From contig JAJZFB010000046.1 in assembly GCA_021805545.1 (NCBI GenBank), positions 1 to 64,000 on the forward strand: a stretch of 64,000 nucleotides of DNA. Direction: 5' to 3'. The notes under the pieces were generated by a model, which was not told where the DNA came from, made no database searches, and was given only the letters and a program-made list of their open reading frames with translations. Position 1 is the first letter of the stretch. Each line of letters opens with the position of its first letter. This document shows, in pieces, positions 1-9,342 of this stretch. The position numbers were made by a program, and so were the translations under genes. Source of the DNA: Pseudomonadota bacterium. GTDB taxonomy: Bacteria > Pseudomonadota > Alphaproteobacteria > Acetobacterales > Acetobacteraceae.

Positions 1-64
1 CGGCGCCGCTGCCGCATTGCATGCGGCCGGCATAAAGGTCGAAAAGAAGTATATCCAGTCCTAA
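1..64 (+). CDS. 3' end of an unidentified plus-strand gene
   Basis: The first 64 bases read as an open frame (codons from position 2) ending in TAA at 62-64. The visible tail is about 20 residues, Ala-rich and then Lys-rich, ending KKYIQS. Codon choice looks coding, but too little is visible to name a family. It is convergent with lolD, whose TAG stop lies at 61-63, so the two stop codons overlap. It could also be a chance open frame. Confidence 0.35.
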   Translation, partial: GAAAALHAAGIKVEKKYIQS

Positions 65-735
65 ATCAGCCCCCCACTCTGAAGACTAACCCGGCGGTCC
101 ATCCGCGCGGCAAGCTCTGGGTTGTGCGTTGCAATCAGCGCGGCTACATTTTCAGACCGCACCACGCGCAACAACTCGTCAAACACAATGTTGGCCGTCG
201 TAACATCCAGATTGCCCGTCGGCTCGTCCGCCAGTAATAATCCGGGCCTGTTTGCCAGGGCACGGGCAATAGCCACACGCTGTTTCTCGCCCCCTGAAAG
301 CCTGCCCGGCAAGTGGCTGACGCGAGGCCCCAGGCCAAATTTCTCCAGAAGTTCCGCAGAACGCCGGTCGGCCTGCTTCTGCCCCGCCCCCGCGATCATT
401 TGTGGCAACGAAACATTTTCCAATGCCGTGAATTCAGGCAATAAATGATGGAACTGATACACAAAACCAATCTTGTTCAGCCGGATATTGGTCCGCGCCG
501 TATCGGAAAGGGTCCCCGCATCTTCACCATCAACCATAATGGTGCCACCATCCGGCTTCTCCAGCAATCCGGCCAGATGCAGCAACGTCGACTTCCCAGC
601 ACCGGATGGTGCCACGAGCGCCACGATCTCGCCACGGCGTATATCGAGCGATGCGCCATTAAGCACTGTCAGGGCTTCGGCACCTGTTTTATAGACACGA
701 CAGACGCCACGGATCTGAAGAAACATATCACTCAC
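61..735 (-). CDS. lolD: Lipoprotein-releasing ABC transporter, ATPase subunit LolD
   Basis: Cytoplasmic ATPase of 224 aa that powers release of outer-membrane lipoproteins from the inner membrane to the LolA carrier. Visible motifs: Walker A APSGAGKST (42-50), Q-loop Gln94, signature LSGGE (146-150), Walker B LLLADE (166-171) with a D-loop, and H-loop His204. The first P-loop residue is Ala rather than Gly, which I recall as common in alphaproteobacterial LolD. It starts with ATG inside the end of the permease gene (8-nt overlap), so the two are probably translated together. It is the last gene of the proS-lolC-lolD run. Confidence 0.94.
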   Translation of the reverse strand: MSDMFLQIRGVCRVYKTGAEALTVLNGASLDIRRGEIVALVAPSGAGKSTLLHLAGLLEKPDGGTIMVDGEDAGTLSDTARTNIRLNKIGFVYQFHHLLPEFTALENVSLPQMIAGAGQKQADRRSAELLEKFGLGPRVSHLPGRLSGGEKQRVAIARALANRPGLLLADEPTGNLDVTTANIVFDELLRVVRSENVAALIATHNPELAARMDRRVSLQSGGLI

Positions 736-1978
736 TGCGTAACGTCTCTACAGGGTCAATCTTCGCGGCTCGCCAGCTTGGGTAGATAGTCGCCAGCAGA
801 GACAACGTGCAGGACATGACGATAACCTCCAACACCTGCCTCCAATCAAGCACCGCAGGCAAAGATTCAAGGTAGTAAACTGTGGGATCAAACAGTTTTG
901 TTCCCGTCATGGTTTGCACAAACTCCCTGATTTGCTCGATATGAGCGCAAAACACCACCCCAAGGCCGAAACCAGTAAACGTGCCAATAACACCGACCGA
1001 CGCACCACACATCAGGAAAATCCGCATTATGGCATTGGAACCAGCTCCCATTGTCCGCAAAATGGCTATATCCTTTGCCTTGTCCTTCACCATCATGATC
1101 AACGACGAAATAACATTGAATGCCGCTACAATGATGATGAGCGTGAGAATCAAGAACATTACGTTACCCTCGACCACAACAGCCGCGAACAATGCATCGT
1201 TGGCATGGCGCCAATCACCAATATTTATCGGTGCGTTTGGAAAATCTGTGGCAATCTGCCGCATGATTGCATCATCACGATCTGGGTGTTTCACAAAAAC
1301 TTGTATCTGCGTGGCTGCGTCTGGCTTCTGGAACAAGGTCTGCGCGGCCCGCAATGGCATGAATACATATCCTGAATCGTAAATCTGCATGCCAGTTTGA
1401 AAGATTGCTGCAATTTTGAAGCTTTCTATGCTTGGTATTGTGCCAATAATGGTCTGCTTGCCCTGCGGCATGATGAGGGAAATGGTCTGCCCTATCCTTA
1501 AGTCAAGTTTAGCCGCCAGGCCGGCACCTATTGCAACTGTATCGTCGCCACTCATGTCCGCCAAGCTGCCCGCGACAATGTGGTGAGACACGGTTGGGAG
1601 AGCGGCAAGGCCCGCAGGCGTAATGCCCCGGGCTACCCCGCCAGCAGCCCCCCCCTGCGGGCTGGAGAACAAAACCTCGTTTTCCACAATGGGAAAAGCT
1701 GCGGTGACCCCCCGAATAGCGCGTATCTTCGTGGCCATCTCATCATAGTTTGTCAGGGGCACGCTTGCGCCATACACGGCAATATCACCATTCAACCCCA
1801 GGATTTGCGCCAGTAATTCCTGGCGAAAGCCATTCATTACGCTCATCACGATAATGAGGGTGGCCACACCAAGGGCAATACCTATAAGCGAAAATATGGC
1901 GATTACGGATACAAACCTCTCTCCCCTGCGCGCACGCAAATACCGGGCAGCCACTTTTCTCTCAAACGCATTGAACAT
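728..1978 (-). CDS. lolC: Lipoprotein-releasing ABC transporter, permease subunit (LolC/LolE type)
   Basis: Inner-membrane partner of LolD, 416 aa. It has the family layout: one membrane segment near residues 20-45, a long periplasmic MacB/FtsX-like domain, then three membrane segments in the C-terminal third. Only one permease gene is present, so it probably works as a homodimer (LolF-like) rather than as a LolC/LolE pair; that is inference. The ATG at 1978 is preferred because the first residues (MFNAFERK) match the family and the TAATG junction overlaps the proS stop by one base. A longer in-frame reading to 2098 lies wholly inside proS and is rejected. Confidence 0.92.
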   Translation of the reverse strand: MFNAFERKVAARYLRARRGERFVSVIAIFSLIGIALGVATLIIVMSVMNGFRQELLAQILGLNGDIAVYGASVPLTNYDEMATKIRAIRGVTAAFPIVENEVLFSSPQGGAAGGVARGITPAGLAALPTVSHHIVAGSLADMSGDDTVAIGAGLAAKLDLRIGQTISLIMPQGKQTIIGTIPSIESFKIAAIFQTGMQIYDSGYVFMPLRAAQTLFQKPDAATQIQVFVKHPDRDDAIMRQIATDFPNAPINIGDWRHANDALFAAVVVEGNVMFLILTLIIIVAAFNVISSLIMMVKDKAKDIAILRTMGAGSNAIMRIFLMCGASVGVIGTFTGFGLGVVFCAHIEQIREFVQTMTGTKLFDPTVYYLESLPAVLDWRQVLEVIVMSCTLSLLATIYPSWRAAKIDPVETLRSE

Positions 1979-3270
1979 TAGCCGAGCACCTTGGTCAGCG
2001 CATCTTGCACCGCAAGCTCCCAACGCTCGCCTGTCGCGCGGCGTTTCAACTCTACCAGCCCGTTTACCGCGCCCCGCGGGCCGACAATAATCTGCCACGG
2101 ATGCCCCATGAGATCTGCCTCGGCAAACTTAACGCCGGCACGCTCCTCGCGGTCGTCATACAACCCATCCGCACCAAGCTGCGTGTGCAGATTTTCACAA
2201 ATACCATCGGTAGCAGCATCGCCCTGACGCAAATTGAGTATGGCCGCGCGATAGGGGGCTACCGCATCAGGCCAGATAATACCCGCCTCATCATGCCGCG
2301 CCTCAATGATAGCGCCAACAAGCCGGGAGACACCAATGCCGTAGCATCCCATTTCGGGAAAGAATCTCTGTCCATCCGCGCCCGTTATGGCGAAATTCAT
2401 GGCCTGAGAATATTTCTGCCCCAAATAGAAAATCTGCCCGATCTCAATACCCCTGCCCTCTCGCTGGCGCTCACTTGGGATTTTTGCCCATTGCGCCGTA
2501 TCGTGCTTTTCATCCGTAGCCGCATAAATACTTGTCATTTTCTGATAAAATAATTCCACATCAGTTTCTGCCAGGGCATCGCCGGTCTCGAATGCGGCAT
2601 CGTAAAAAACACCGCTTTCTCCTGTTGACGCAAGAACGTGGAACTCATGAGAAAGATCGCCGCCGATCTGCCCTGTATCAGCACGCATGGGGATTGCCGT
2701 AATCCCCATGCGCTGGAATGTGCGCATATACGCCAGCATCATTTTTTTATACGCCGCCAATGCACCAGCATAATCCACATCAAAGCTGTAAGCGTCCTTC
2801 ATCAAAAACTCACGCCCGCGAAGTACACCAAAGCGCGGACGCACCTCATCACGGAATTTCCATTGAATGTGATATGGTGTCTGAGGAAGGTCGCGATAGC
2901 TTTTTATGGAATCACGCACAAGGCTGGTAATCATCTCTTCATTCGTCGGGCCGTAAAGCAAGTCACGCGCATGCCTATCGGTAATACGCAGCATCTCTTT
3001 GCCGTAGGCGTCGTACCGTCCGCTCTCACGCCACAAATCCGCGCTCTGGATTGTTGGCATTAGCATTTCCTGCGCCCCAGCTTGATCCTGCTCCTCGCGG
3101 ACAATTTGCATGATCTTATTCAGAACACGATACCCAGACGGCAGCCACGCATAAATGCCAGACGCCATTTGCCGGATCATGCCTGCCCGCAACATCAGCC
3201 GGTGCGAGGCAATTTGCGCATCCGACGGCGTTTCTTTGAGGGCTGGAATTAGGCTTTTGGAGAGTCGCAT
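1978..3270 (-). CDS. proS: Prolyl-tRNA synthetase, short alphaproteobacterial form
   Basis: Charges tRNA-Pro with proline. Class II motifs are visible: PTNEEM, the motif 2 stretch beginning RDEVRPRFG, and motif 3 with GIGVSRLVG. At 430 aa it lacks the large INS editing domain (about 180 aa) of the E. coli enzyme, as is typical of alphaproteobacteria, where free-standing proteins clear mischarged tRNA-Pro. Start is ATG 3270 with AAAGG six bases upstream. It lies 2 nt after the acyltransferase stop and overlaps lolC by one base. Confidence 0.95.
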   Translation of the reverse strand: MRLSKSLIPALKETPSDAQIASHRLMLRAGMIRQMASGIYAWLPSGYRVLNKIMQIVREEQDQAGAQEMLMPTIQSADLWRESGRYDAYGKEMLRITDRHARDLLYGPTNEEMITSLVRDSIKSYRDLPQTPYHIQWKFRDEVRPRFGVLRGREFLMKDAYSFDVDYAGALAAYKKMMLAYMRTFQRMGITAIPMRADTGQIGGDLSHEFHVLASTGESGVFYDAAFETGDALAETDVELFYQKMTSIYAATDEKHDTAQWAKIPSERQREGRGIEIGQIFYLGQKYSQAMNFAITGADGQRFFPEMGCYGIGVSRLVGAIIEARHDEAGIIWPDAVAPYRAAILNLRQGDAATDGICENLHTQLGADGLYDDREERAGVKFAEADLMGHPWQIIVGPRGAVNGLVELKRRATGERWELAVQDALTKVLG

Positions 3271-3272
3271 TT

Positions 3273-4430
3273 TCAACCTTTGGCGAGAGTTTGAGGGTTG
3301 TTTGTATGAGGGGAAGGGCTTCTCTGCTCTAACCAGCGATCCATCCAGCGCCGGCAAGGCTTTTCCACCAATGCGTAAAGAAAAACTGTGAGAAGCAGAG
3401 TAAGGCCAAGCATACCAGCTACAAACAGCAAAGCATGGCTTTTGGGCGTCCAAGCATTATGCTGGAAAAATTGGCACGTCAGCAGCTCAGCGATCGCAAA
3501 AGTCATGTAAAAAGCGTATGATCGCCTGCCAAACCAGAGCAGGACCGGGTGCTGGCCGAGCATGGGAGGTAGTTCAGTATCTACCTGCATCAAAAAGGCA
3601 AATAATATGAGCCAGAGCCCAACGACAGCCGCCAGATCTACTCCGATCGCCGCGGAAATCAGTGCTAGAATTAAGCCACCGATCAGGCTTGCTCGACGCA
3701 CGATGCGGTAGTCCGCACATTGAGAAACAACCCGGGTTGTCGCCATACCAATGACAAATTCGGGAAAAAACCTTATTAAGCCGCCCGCAAAAGCCAGATT
3801 CAGATTGTACCCGTTGAATACAAATACCAAGCCCAGCAGCGTGGTACTTACAATTAAAAACTGCATCGCCACAAGAGAACTAAAATAGGTTAGCAAGCAC
3901 CATAAAAACGGAAAAACGAGATAACCAGCCCACTCCGTGCTGATCGACCAAGATGGGTAATTCCAAGCCCCGTGACTGCTCCATCCCCACCCTTGTACCA
4001 GGAAGAGATTCTGAGCCAGCGCCGGCAAGCTGAAGCGCCCAGGATCATGCGGCACCCAGCCATACACCCTTCCCGCACCGGCAAGAATGGCAAGAATGAC
4101 AATGGAAGCCAGATGGACCGGATAAAGGCGCGCAAGCCGCTTACCTAAAAAGCTGCCGAATGCCCCTATGGACGGCAATTTGATCCCTGGGAGGGCGAAC
4201 GCGCCCTTGGGCCGGACATACCCATTAAACTCGGCATGAACCCGTGCAAGAATAAGGCCTGACAGGATAAAAAAGCCATCCACACCCAAATACCCATGCC
4301 GGATCAAATCCGCCGCGGGCCCCAGAAAACGGGAAAAATTCAGATACAAATCAACATGGTAAACAAATACCCACAGCGCGAACACCGCGCGGCAGACTGT
4401 AAGATCCGTTAATTCCTGCTTTGTGTTCAT
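3273..4430 (-). CDS. Acyltransferase 3 family membrane protein (OafA/YrhL-like)
   Basis: Integral membrane O-acyltransferase of 385 aa with about ten hydrophobic segments. The N-terminal family signature is visible: Arg15 and the FVYHVD segment, whose His is the usual catalytic residue. Such enzymes acylate (often acetylate) sugars of surface polysaccharides or lipids; the acceptor here is unknown. ATG 4430 is preferred (AGGA about 11 nt upstream) over an in-frame TTG at 4451. It sits between rnj and proS, two genes normally found in a tight conserved cluster, and its composition looks less GC-rich than its neighbours, so it may be an insertion. A terminator-like hairpin lies just upstream of its start. 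Confidence 0.85.
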   Translation of the reverse strand: MNTKQELTDLTVCRAVFALWVFVYHVDLYLNFSRFLGPAADLIRHGYLGVDGFFILSGLILARVHAEFNGYVRPKGAFALPGIKLPSIGAFGSFLGKRLARLYPVHLASIVILAILAGAGRVYGWVPHDPGRFSLPALAQNLFLVQGWGWSSHGAWNYPSWSISTEWAGYLVFPFLWCLLTYFSSLVAMQFLIVSTTLLGLVFVFNGYNLNLAFAGGLIRFFPEFVIGMATTRVVSQCADYRIVRRASLIGGLILALISAAIGVDLAAVVGLWLILFAFLMQVDTELPPMLGQHPVLLWFGRRSYAFYMTFAIAELLTCQFFQHNAWTPKSHALLFVAGMLGLTLLLTVFLYALVEKPCRRWMDRWLEQRSPSPHTNNPQTLAKG

Positions 4431-4448
4431 GGGCTGTCTTGTCCTAAC

Positions 4449-4490
4449 CAAATAGAAAGAAGCCCGCCAGCCCTATTTGGGCGGCGGGCC
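4449..4490 (-). terminator. Intrinsic terminator or attenuator between rnj and the acyltransferase
   Basis: An 11-bp GC stem with one bulged A (arms 4462-4473 and 4479-4489, loop TATTT) is followed on the minus strand by TTCTTTCTATTT. This has the form of a rho-independent terminator for transcripts coming from rnj. It ends only about 20 nt before the acyltransferase ATG, so transcripts reaching that gene must pass through it unless a promoter lies within the last bases. Confidence 0.7.
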
Positions 4491-4687
4491 AAGTTCAGGG
4501 AGGAAACGCCAGTCACACGGCAGGATGAAGAACCTAGCTTCACCCTATCGTTATAATGCACCGCACAAATTGCACTCGTCCAGAAAAAAACTTCTCGAAT
4601 TTGCATGTTTTTTAGATAATTAAGCAAAATTTGATCTACATTTAAGTGGAGCCGGCAAAATGAATCCAATATTTGCTCTTTTTTTAA
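4491..4687. other. AT-rich intergenic stretch between rnj and the terminator hairpin
   Basis: About 200 bases, clearly richer in A and T than the flanking genes. It holds poly-A/T runs near 4581-4587, 4608-4613 and 4679-4685. I found no convincing reading frame or RNA gene. A TATAAC sequence occurs on the minus strand (about 4549-4554) but lacks a good -35 partner. The stretch could hold the acyltransferase promoter. Confidence 0.4.
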
Positions 4688-6373
4688 TCAAACCTGGATG
4701 GAGTGTAGCTCCACCAATGGCTTTTTGCCAAAATGCTTGCCTATTATCTTGCGCAAACCAGTCTTGGCTGCGCTGATGAAGGCCGCCTCGTCATTCCGAA
4801 TCTCGGCGCTTAGCCGGCGGAGCAACATGTCGAACTCATCCTGCACCTCATTCCTCAATTCAACTTCGGTCTCATCCAACAAGCCTGGGGCGGAAATTTG
4901 CGGAGCTCCACGCAGCCGCCCGGCACTATCCATGGCAAAACTGCCCACAACAATGCCGTTGAATAACATGCGCCGCCGGCTGACCATAACGCCGCCTTTG
5001 AGGGGAATAATGCGTTCACCATCAACAGCCATCCGTCCGGTGGGCACCGTATCAACAATCGCGGGCCGCCCCGGACCAAACTGCAGCACATCGCCATTTT
5101 CCAGCAGTATGGTGGCAATCCCCGATTCCTGGGCCAAAGCCGCTTGGGCAGAAAGATGCCTCCATGTCCCGTGTGTCGGAACTACATATTGGGGGCGAAT
5201 CAGCCTATATAATTTGCGCAGCTCCTCACGGGCAGGATGCCCCGAAACATGAGTGAACTCATCCTCATCGGTGATAACCGTCACGCCGCGGCGGGAAAGA
5301 CTATCCCGCACCGTTGCTATAGCACGCTCATTGCCTGGAATAACGCGCGAGGAAAAGATGAGCGTGTCTCCTTCTCCCAGCACTGCGTGGGGGTGCGTAT
5401 CAGCGGCGATACGCGCCAAAGCCGCACGCGGCTCCCCTTGGCTGCCCGTAACCAGCAGCAGCAAACTGTTATCTGGCACACCGCCAATGGCTTTTTCCGG
5501 AATAAAATCCGGCACGTCCCGCAGGTAACCTGCTTCCTGGGCCGCGGCTATGTAATTGTTCAGACTGCGGCCTACAAGCGCGATATGACGCCCCGCAGCC
5601 ACACCAGCCTCGACGACCGACGCAACACGGGCAATGTTACTGGCAAAGCATGTAATGGCTACGCGGCCAGGCAAATCCATCAAAAGCGCTTCGAGACTTT
5701 TTTTAACATCCAGCTCGGAACCTGAATATCCTTCCACTGTAGCATTAGTTGAATCCGAAACGATAGCTAGCACACCGGAATCGCCCAGGGCTTGCAGCCC
5801 CGCCTCGTCAGATAATCCTCCAACAACTGGCGCGGGATCAAACTTCCAGTCCCCCGTGTGGAGCACCGTGCCGTAACATGTTGTCAACGCCAGCGCTTGA
5901 GATTCTGGCGTGGAATGCGTCATCGCAAAATAGCGAAGCCGGAATGGACCGAGGGTAAAACCAGCGCCGGGGGAGACCGTGTTTAGCTCCACATCGCGCA
6001 TGAGCCCTGCTTCATTCAATTTGCGGCGGATTAAGGCTGCGGTGAAAGGCGTGGCAAAGACGGGGCACCGCAATTGCGGCCAAAGCCTAGCAATGCCGCC
6101 AATGTGGTCCTCATGCGCGTGGGTAACCACTATCCCCAGCAGGGCATCCCGTTGCCCGGCAATAAAAACAGGGTCGGGAAGCAGTATATCCACCTCAGGC
6201 AGGTCTGGGCCGGCAAAGCCAATGCCACAATCGACCACAAGCCAAGCTCCATCACAACCATAAAGGTTGAAATTCATCCCGATTTCACCCGTGCCGCCAA
6301 GCGGCACAAAGATAAATCCCTTGCTGGCCTCATCCTGCCCCTGATCGAATCTCCTACTCATGGCACGTGCCAT
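4688..6373 (-). CDS. rnj: Ribonuclease J
   Basis: Metallo-beta-lactamase/beta-CASP ribonuclease of 561 aa, with 5' exonuclease and endonuclease roles in mRNA turnover and rRNA processing. The zinc-binding motif HAHEDH is at residues 85-90, with further metal-site segments such as MTHSTPESQA and the SDSTNAT region. Start ATG 6373 has AGGAG five bases upstream; an in-frame TTG at 6406 would extend it into coaX and is not favoured. It follows coaX by 19 nt, in the conserved order nuoN-birA-coaX-rnj. Confidence 0.94.
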   Translation of the reverse strand: MARAMSRRFDQGQDEASKGFIFVPLGGTGEIGMNFNLYGCDGAWLVVDCGIGFAGPDLPEVDILLPDPVFIAGQRDALLGIVVTHAHEDHIGGIARLWPQLRCPVFATPFTAALIRRKLNEAGLMRDVELNTVSPGAGFTLGPFRLRYFAMTHSTPESQALALTTCYGTVLHTGDWKFDPAPVVGGLSDEAGLQALGDSGVLAIVSDSTNATVEGYSGSELDVKKSLEALLMDLPGRVAITCFASNIARVASVVEAGVAAGRHIALVGRSLNNYIAAAQEAGYLRDVPDFIPEKAIGGVPDNSLLLLVTGSQGEPRAALARIAADTHPHAVLGEGDTLIFSSRVIPGNERAIATVRDSLSRRGVTVITDEDEFTHVSGHPAREELRKLYRLIRPQYVVPTHGTWRHLSAQAALAQESGIATILLENGDVLQFGPGRPAIVDTVPTGRMAVDGERIIPLKGGVMVSRRRMLFNGIVVGSFAMDSAGRLRGAPQISAPGLLDETEVELRNEVQDEFDMLLRRLSAEIRNDEAAFISAAKTGLRKIIGKHFGKKPLVELHSIQV

Positions 6374-6392
6374 CACAACTCCTGTTCCGTCA

Positions 6393-7202
6393 CTATTCGC
6401 TGTCAATCAGCTTGGCGCGATCACGCGGCAAAACAGGGGCGGGGTTACGCATGGACAGCAATCGCAATCCATCGAGCGTCAAATCCGCGTCAATCGCCAT
6501 AAATTTACTTGTTCCCTCCGCAAATAACGGTGCCAAGCCACCCGTGGCAATTGCTTTCAAAGGCTTGCCAAATTCAGTTTCAATGCGACTCAGCAACCCT
6601 TCAATAAGACCAACATACCCCCAGTAAGTGCCAGACTGCATAGCTGGTACCGTCGCCCGTCCTATGACGGATTGTGGCCGGCCAATACCAATGCGCGGTA
6701 GACGGGCTGCGGCCTGGTGCAGCGCTTCAATGGAAAGATTAATGCCTGGCGAAATCGCCCCGCCAATATAGGCGCCATCTTCATCAACAACATCGAACGT
6801 CGTCGCCGTACCAAAATCCACTACAACCAGCGGCCCTTTATACTGGTGGTGCGCCGCCAAAGCATTCAACAAACGATCTGCCCCCACCTCGTCCGGATTA
6901 TCCGTCTTAATTTCGAAACCCCACTGTAAGGAAGCGCGCGCAACCAAAGGTTCCACACTGAACCACTCCCTGCAAAGGCGCCGCAGATGATACAGAGCTG
7001 CAGGCACCACAGTGCCAATGACCGCTTTATTCACCTCATGGGTTGCAATACCGGCCCTGGCAAGCAATGCCTGAAGCCAAACGCCATATTCATCGGATGT
7101 ACGTTGCGAAGATGTCGCCAAACGCCATGTACCGCGCCATTCACGTCCATCATGCGCCGCGAAAACGATGTTGGTATTGCCGGCATCAATGACCAAAAGC
7201 AT
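6393..7202 (-). CDS. coaX: Type III pantothenate kinase
   Basis: Phosphorylates pantothenate, the first step of coenzyme A synthesis. The 269-aa protein starts [11 protein letters not shown], the phosphate-binding motif of the ASKHA fold, and contains [11 protein letters not shown] and GADRLLNA motifs typical of CoaX. ATG 7202 is chosen because it places DAGNTN at residues 6-11; longer in-frame extensions run into birA. It starts 11 nt after the birA stop. Confidence 0.94.
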   Translation of the reverse strand: MLLVIDAGNTNIVFAAHDGREWRGTWRLATSSQRTSDEYGVWLQALLARAGIATHEVNKAVIGTVVPAALYHLRRLCREWFSVEPLVARASLQWGFEIKTDNPDEVGADRLLNALAAHHQYKGPLVVVDFGTATTFDVVDEDGAYIGGAISPGINLSIEALHQAAARLPRIGIGRPQSVIGRATVPAMQSGTYWGYVGLIEGLLSRIETEFGKPLKAIATGGLAPLFAEGTSKFMAIDADLTLDGLRLLSMRNPAPVLPRDRAKLIDSE

Positions 7203-7213
7203 GCTAGTGCCCC

Positions 7214-7927
7214 TTATGATGGACCGAGTAAGACCTCTCCGGTACTGATCGCCTCGATACAATTTTCGCGCCGCAACAGCAATTCGCCCGTGGGGGCAAG
7301 CCCCACGAAGCTGCCACACAAAGTTCTGCCCCCTGCCCTTACCTTGATAGGCGTGCCAACCGGATGAGCACGCTCCAGCCATGCCGCCATAATCGCTGAT
7401 CCTGCCGCATTCTGCCACTGGCCTAAATGCCTGAGCACACCCTCGGCCACGAGCGCTGGCGCCAATACTGTCCCTCTTGCCGCAAGAGCAACTGTCTCCC
7501 TCCCCTCAATTCTGGGCGCCTCGCGGAGATTGATCCCGATACCAGCCACTAGCCAGTTAATTTTGTCCGCAGCCGGGGCCGCATCAATCAACACACCCGC
7601 CAGCTTGGCACCACCAAGCAACACGTCATTGGGCCATTTTAACGTGACAGCGACAGCCGCAAGTTCTTCCAGTACTTCCGCCACAACAATGCCCGCGAGA
7701 AGAGCAAACATGCCGGCTTCAGCCAACGGGCGTTCCGGGCGCAGCAAAACAGAAAGGTTCAAATTTCCCTCTGGCGCTTGCCAAACTCGCCCGCGAGATC
7801 CCCTGCCAGATGTCTGCCTGATTGCCATAATGGCTAGCCCGGCAGGCTCCCCCGCACATGCGCGTTCTATGCAAGCTGTAGAGGTCGAAGGCAGCTCTTC
7901 GAAAACCTCCAGCCGCCAGTCCTTCAA
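7214..7927 (-). CDS. birA: Biotin--[acetyl-CoA-carboxylase] ligase
   Basis: Attaches biotin to the carrier protein of acetyl-CoA carboxylase. The 237-aa protein has the catalytic core only: the GRGSRGRVW biotinyl-AMP loop near residue 40 and the [14 protein letters not shown] motif. The N-terminal DNA-binding domain of E. coli BirA is absent, so it should not be a repressor. The start is TTG 7927, overlapping the nuoN stop as TTGA; no suitable ATG exists before the catalytic region. Confidence 0.92.
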   Translation of the reverse strand: MKDWRLEVFEELPSTSTACIERACAGEPAGLAIMAIRQTSGRGSRGRVWQAPEGNLNLSVLLRPERPLAEAGMFALLAGIVVAEVLEELAAVAVTLKWPNDVLLGGAKLAGVLIDAAPAADKINWLVAGIGINLREAPRIEGRETVALAARGTVLAPALVAEGVLRHLGQWQNAAGSAIMAAWLERAHPVGTPIKVRAGGRTLCGSFVGLAPTGELLLRRENCIEAISTGEVLLGPS

Positions 7928-9342
7928 CCCGCCAAAACTCGGGCCGCAGCGGCAGCAGCGGCAACTAACGGACCTGGCAGTAAAATATACAACACCGTGA
8001 CCACCGCTCCGGCGGACATGACAAACTTCACACTGGCTGGCGTCATGTCAAAATCAGGTGTGCCACGGTCGAAATACATCACCTTGATAACGCGCAGATA
8101 GTAAAACGCGCCTATGATACTGGTGACCACACCTATGATCGCCAACTGTAACAACCCCGCATTCATGGCCGCAGCAAAGATATACAATTTACCAAAAAAG
8201 CCAGAAAGCGGCGGGATTCCGGCCATGGCCCACATAATAATCGCGAAAGCCAAAGCAAACCACGGCCTTTCCCCGGCCAAGCCCGCAAGGTCAGATATCT
8301 TTTCCACAGCCTGTCCCTTGCGGCGCATGGCAATGATACAGGCAAAAGCACCGAAAGACATGACGACATAAAGCGCCATGTATATCAACGTTGCCTGGAA
8401 ACCCTCCACTGTGCCTGCCGCCAGCCCCATGAGGGCGTAACCCATATGCCCAATCGATGAATAGGCCATGAGGCGTTTGATGTTCGTCTGACCAATAGCC
8501 GCGAGAGCACCGAGAGCCATGGAAATGATCGATAAAATCTCGATCAGAGCCTGCCACTGCCCCACCAAATGACCAAACGGGCCAGCCATAACTGAAAGAA
8601 ACAATGCCATGGCCGCGGCCTTTGGCGCTGTGCCAAACAAAGCCGTCACTGGCGTGGGCGCACCTTCGTAAACATCCGGCGCCCACATATGGAACGGAGC
8701 GGCGGAAATCTTGAACGCCAGCCCGATGAGCACGAACACGACACCAACGACGGTACCGTAACCTGCACCATTACCCAGTATGTTTGCCAGAGACGCAAAA
8801 TTGGTCGTCCCAGCAAAGCCATATACCAAAGAAATCCCGTACAAAAGCAAGCCAGAGGCTAAACCACCGAGCACAAAGTATTTCAGGCCCGCCTCGGTGG
8901 AACGCAAGGAGTCCCGTGCGATTGCAGCAGCAATATACAGCGCCAGAGACTGCAGCTCGAACCCTATATAAAGAGTCATGAGATCCGCAGCTGAGACCAT
9001 CACGATCATGCCAAGCACCGCGAAGAGTACAAGAACGGGGTATTCAAATCGAGCAATCTTCTCGCGGCGATTATAATCGAGCGACAAAATAAGGGCCATC
9101 GCAGCGCCGAGATAGACAAGCATATCTGCGAAACGGGTGAAACGGCTGGTCTTGATCAGCCCACCAAATATCGCGCCATCAGGTACAGTCGCGGAAGAAA
9201 TTGCCGCCAGAACCAGCAAAGCCACCGCTCCAAAACTGCAAAAAGTAAAACGATCGCGTTTGGTCAGTACCCCGATCAGCAACAGCGCCATGCCGCCGAC
9301 ACCCAAGATCAACGCGGGAGCAAAAGAAGCATTATAGATCAT
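7924..9342 (-). CDS. nuoN: NADH-quinone oxidoreductase subunit N
   Basis: Antiporter-like proton-pumping membrane subunit of complex I, 472 aa with about 14 transmembrane helices. It has the conserved Glu/Lys-bearing helices typical of the Nuo_proton_antiporter fold (for example YIGFELQSL and the LIGLAFKISAAPFHMWAPDVYEG stretch around the key lysine). Start ATG overlaps the nuoM stop as ATGA. It is the last nuo gene and is coupled to birA. Confidence 0.96.
   Translation of the reverse strand: MIYNASFAPALILGVGGMALLLIGVLTKRDRFTFCSFGAVALLVLAAISSATVPDGAIFGGLIKTSRFTRFADMLVYLGAAMALILSLDYNRREKIARFEYPVLVLFAVLGMIVMVSAADLMTLYIGFELQSLALYIAAAIARDSLRSTEAGLKYFVLGGLASGLLLYGISLVYGFAGTTNFASLANILGNGAGYGTVVGVVFVLIGLAFKISAAPFHMWAPDVYEGAPTPVTALFGTAPKAAAMALFLSVMAGPFGHLVGQWQALIEILSIISMALGALAAIGQTNIKRLMAYSSIGHMGYALMGLAAGTVEGFQATLIYMALYVVMSFGAFACIIAMRRKGQAVEKISDLAGLAGERPWFALAFAIIMWAMAGIPPLSGFFGKLYIFAAAMNAGLLQLAIIGVVTSIIGAFYYLRVIKVMYFDRGTPDFDMTPASVKFVMSAGAVVTVLYILLPGPLVAAAAAAARVLAG

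Noticed and set aside
585-611. Ala instead of Gly as the first P-loop residue of LolD
   Set aside because: I recall this form in other alphaproteobacterial LolD proteins, and all other ABC motifs are intact, so it is not a defect.
4427-4669. Minus-strand 80-codon frame between rnj and the acyltransferase
   Set aside because: It runs through the terminator hairpin, has no ribosome site, and its codon use is unlike the flanking genes.
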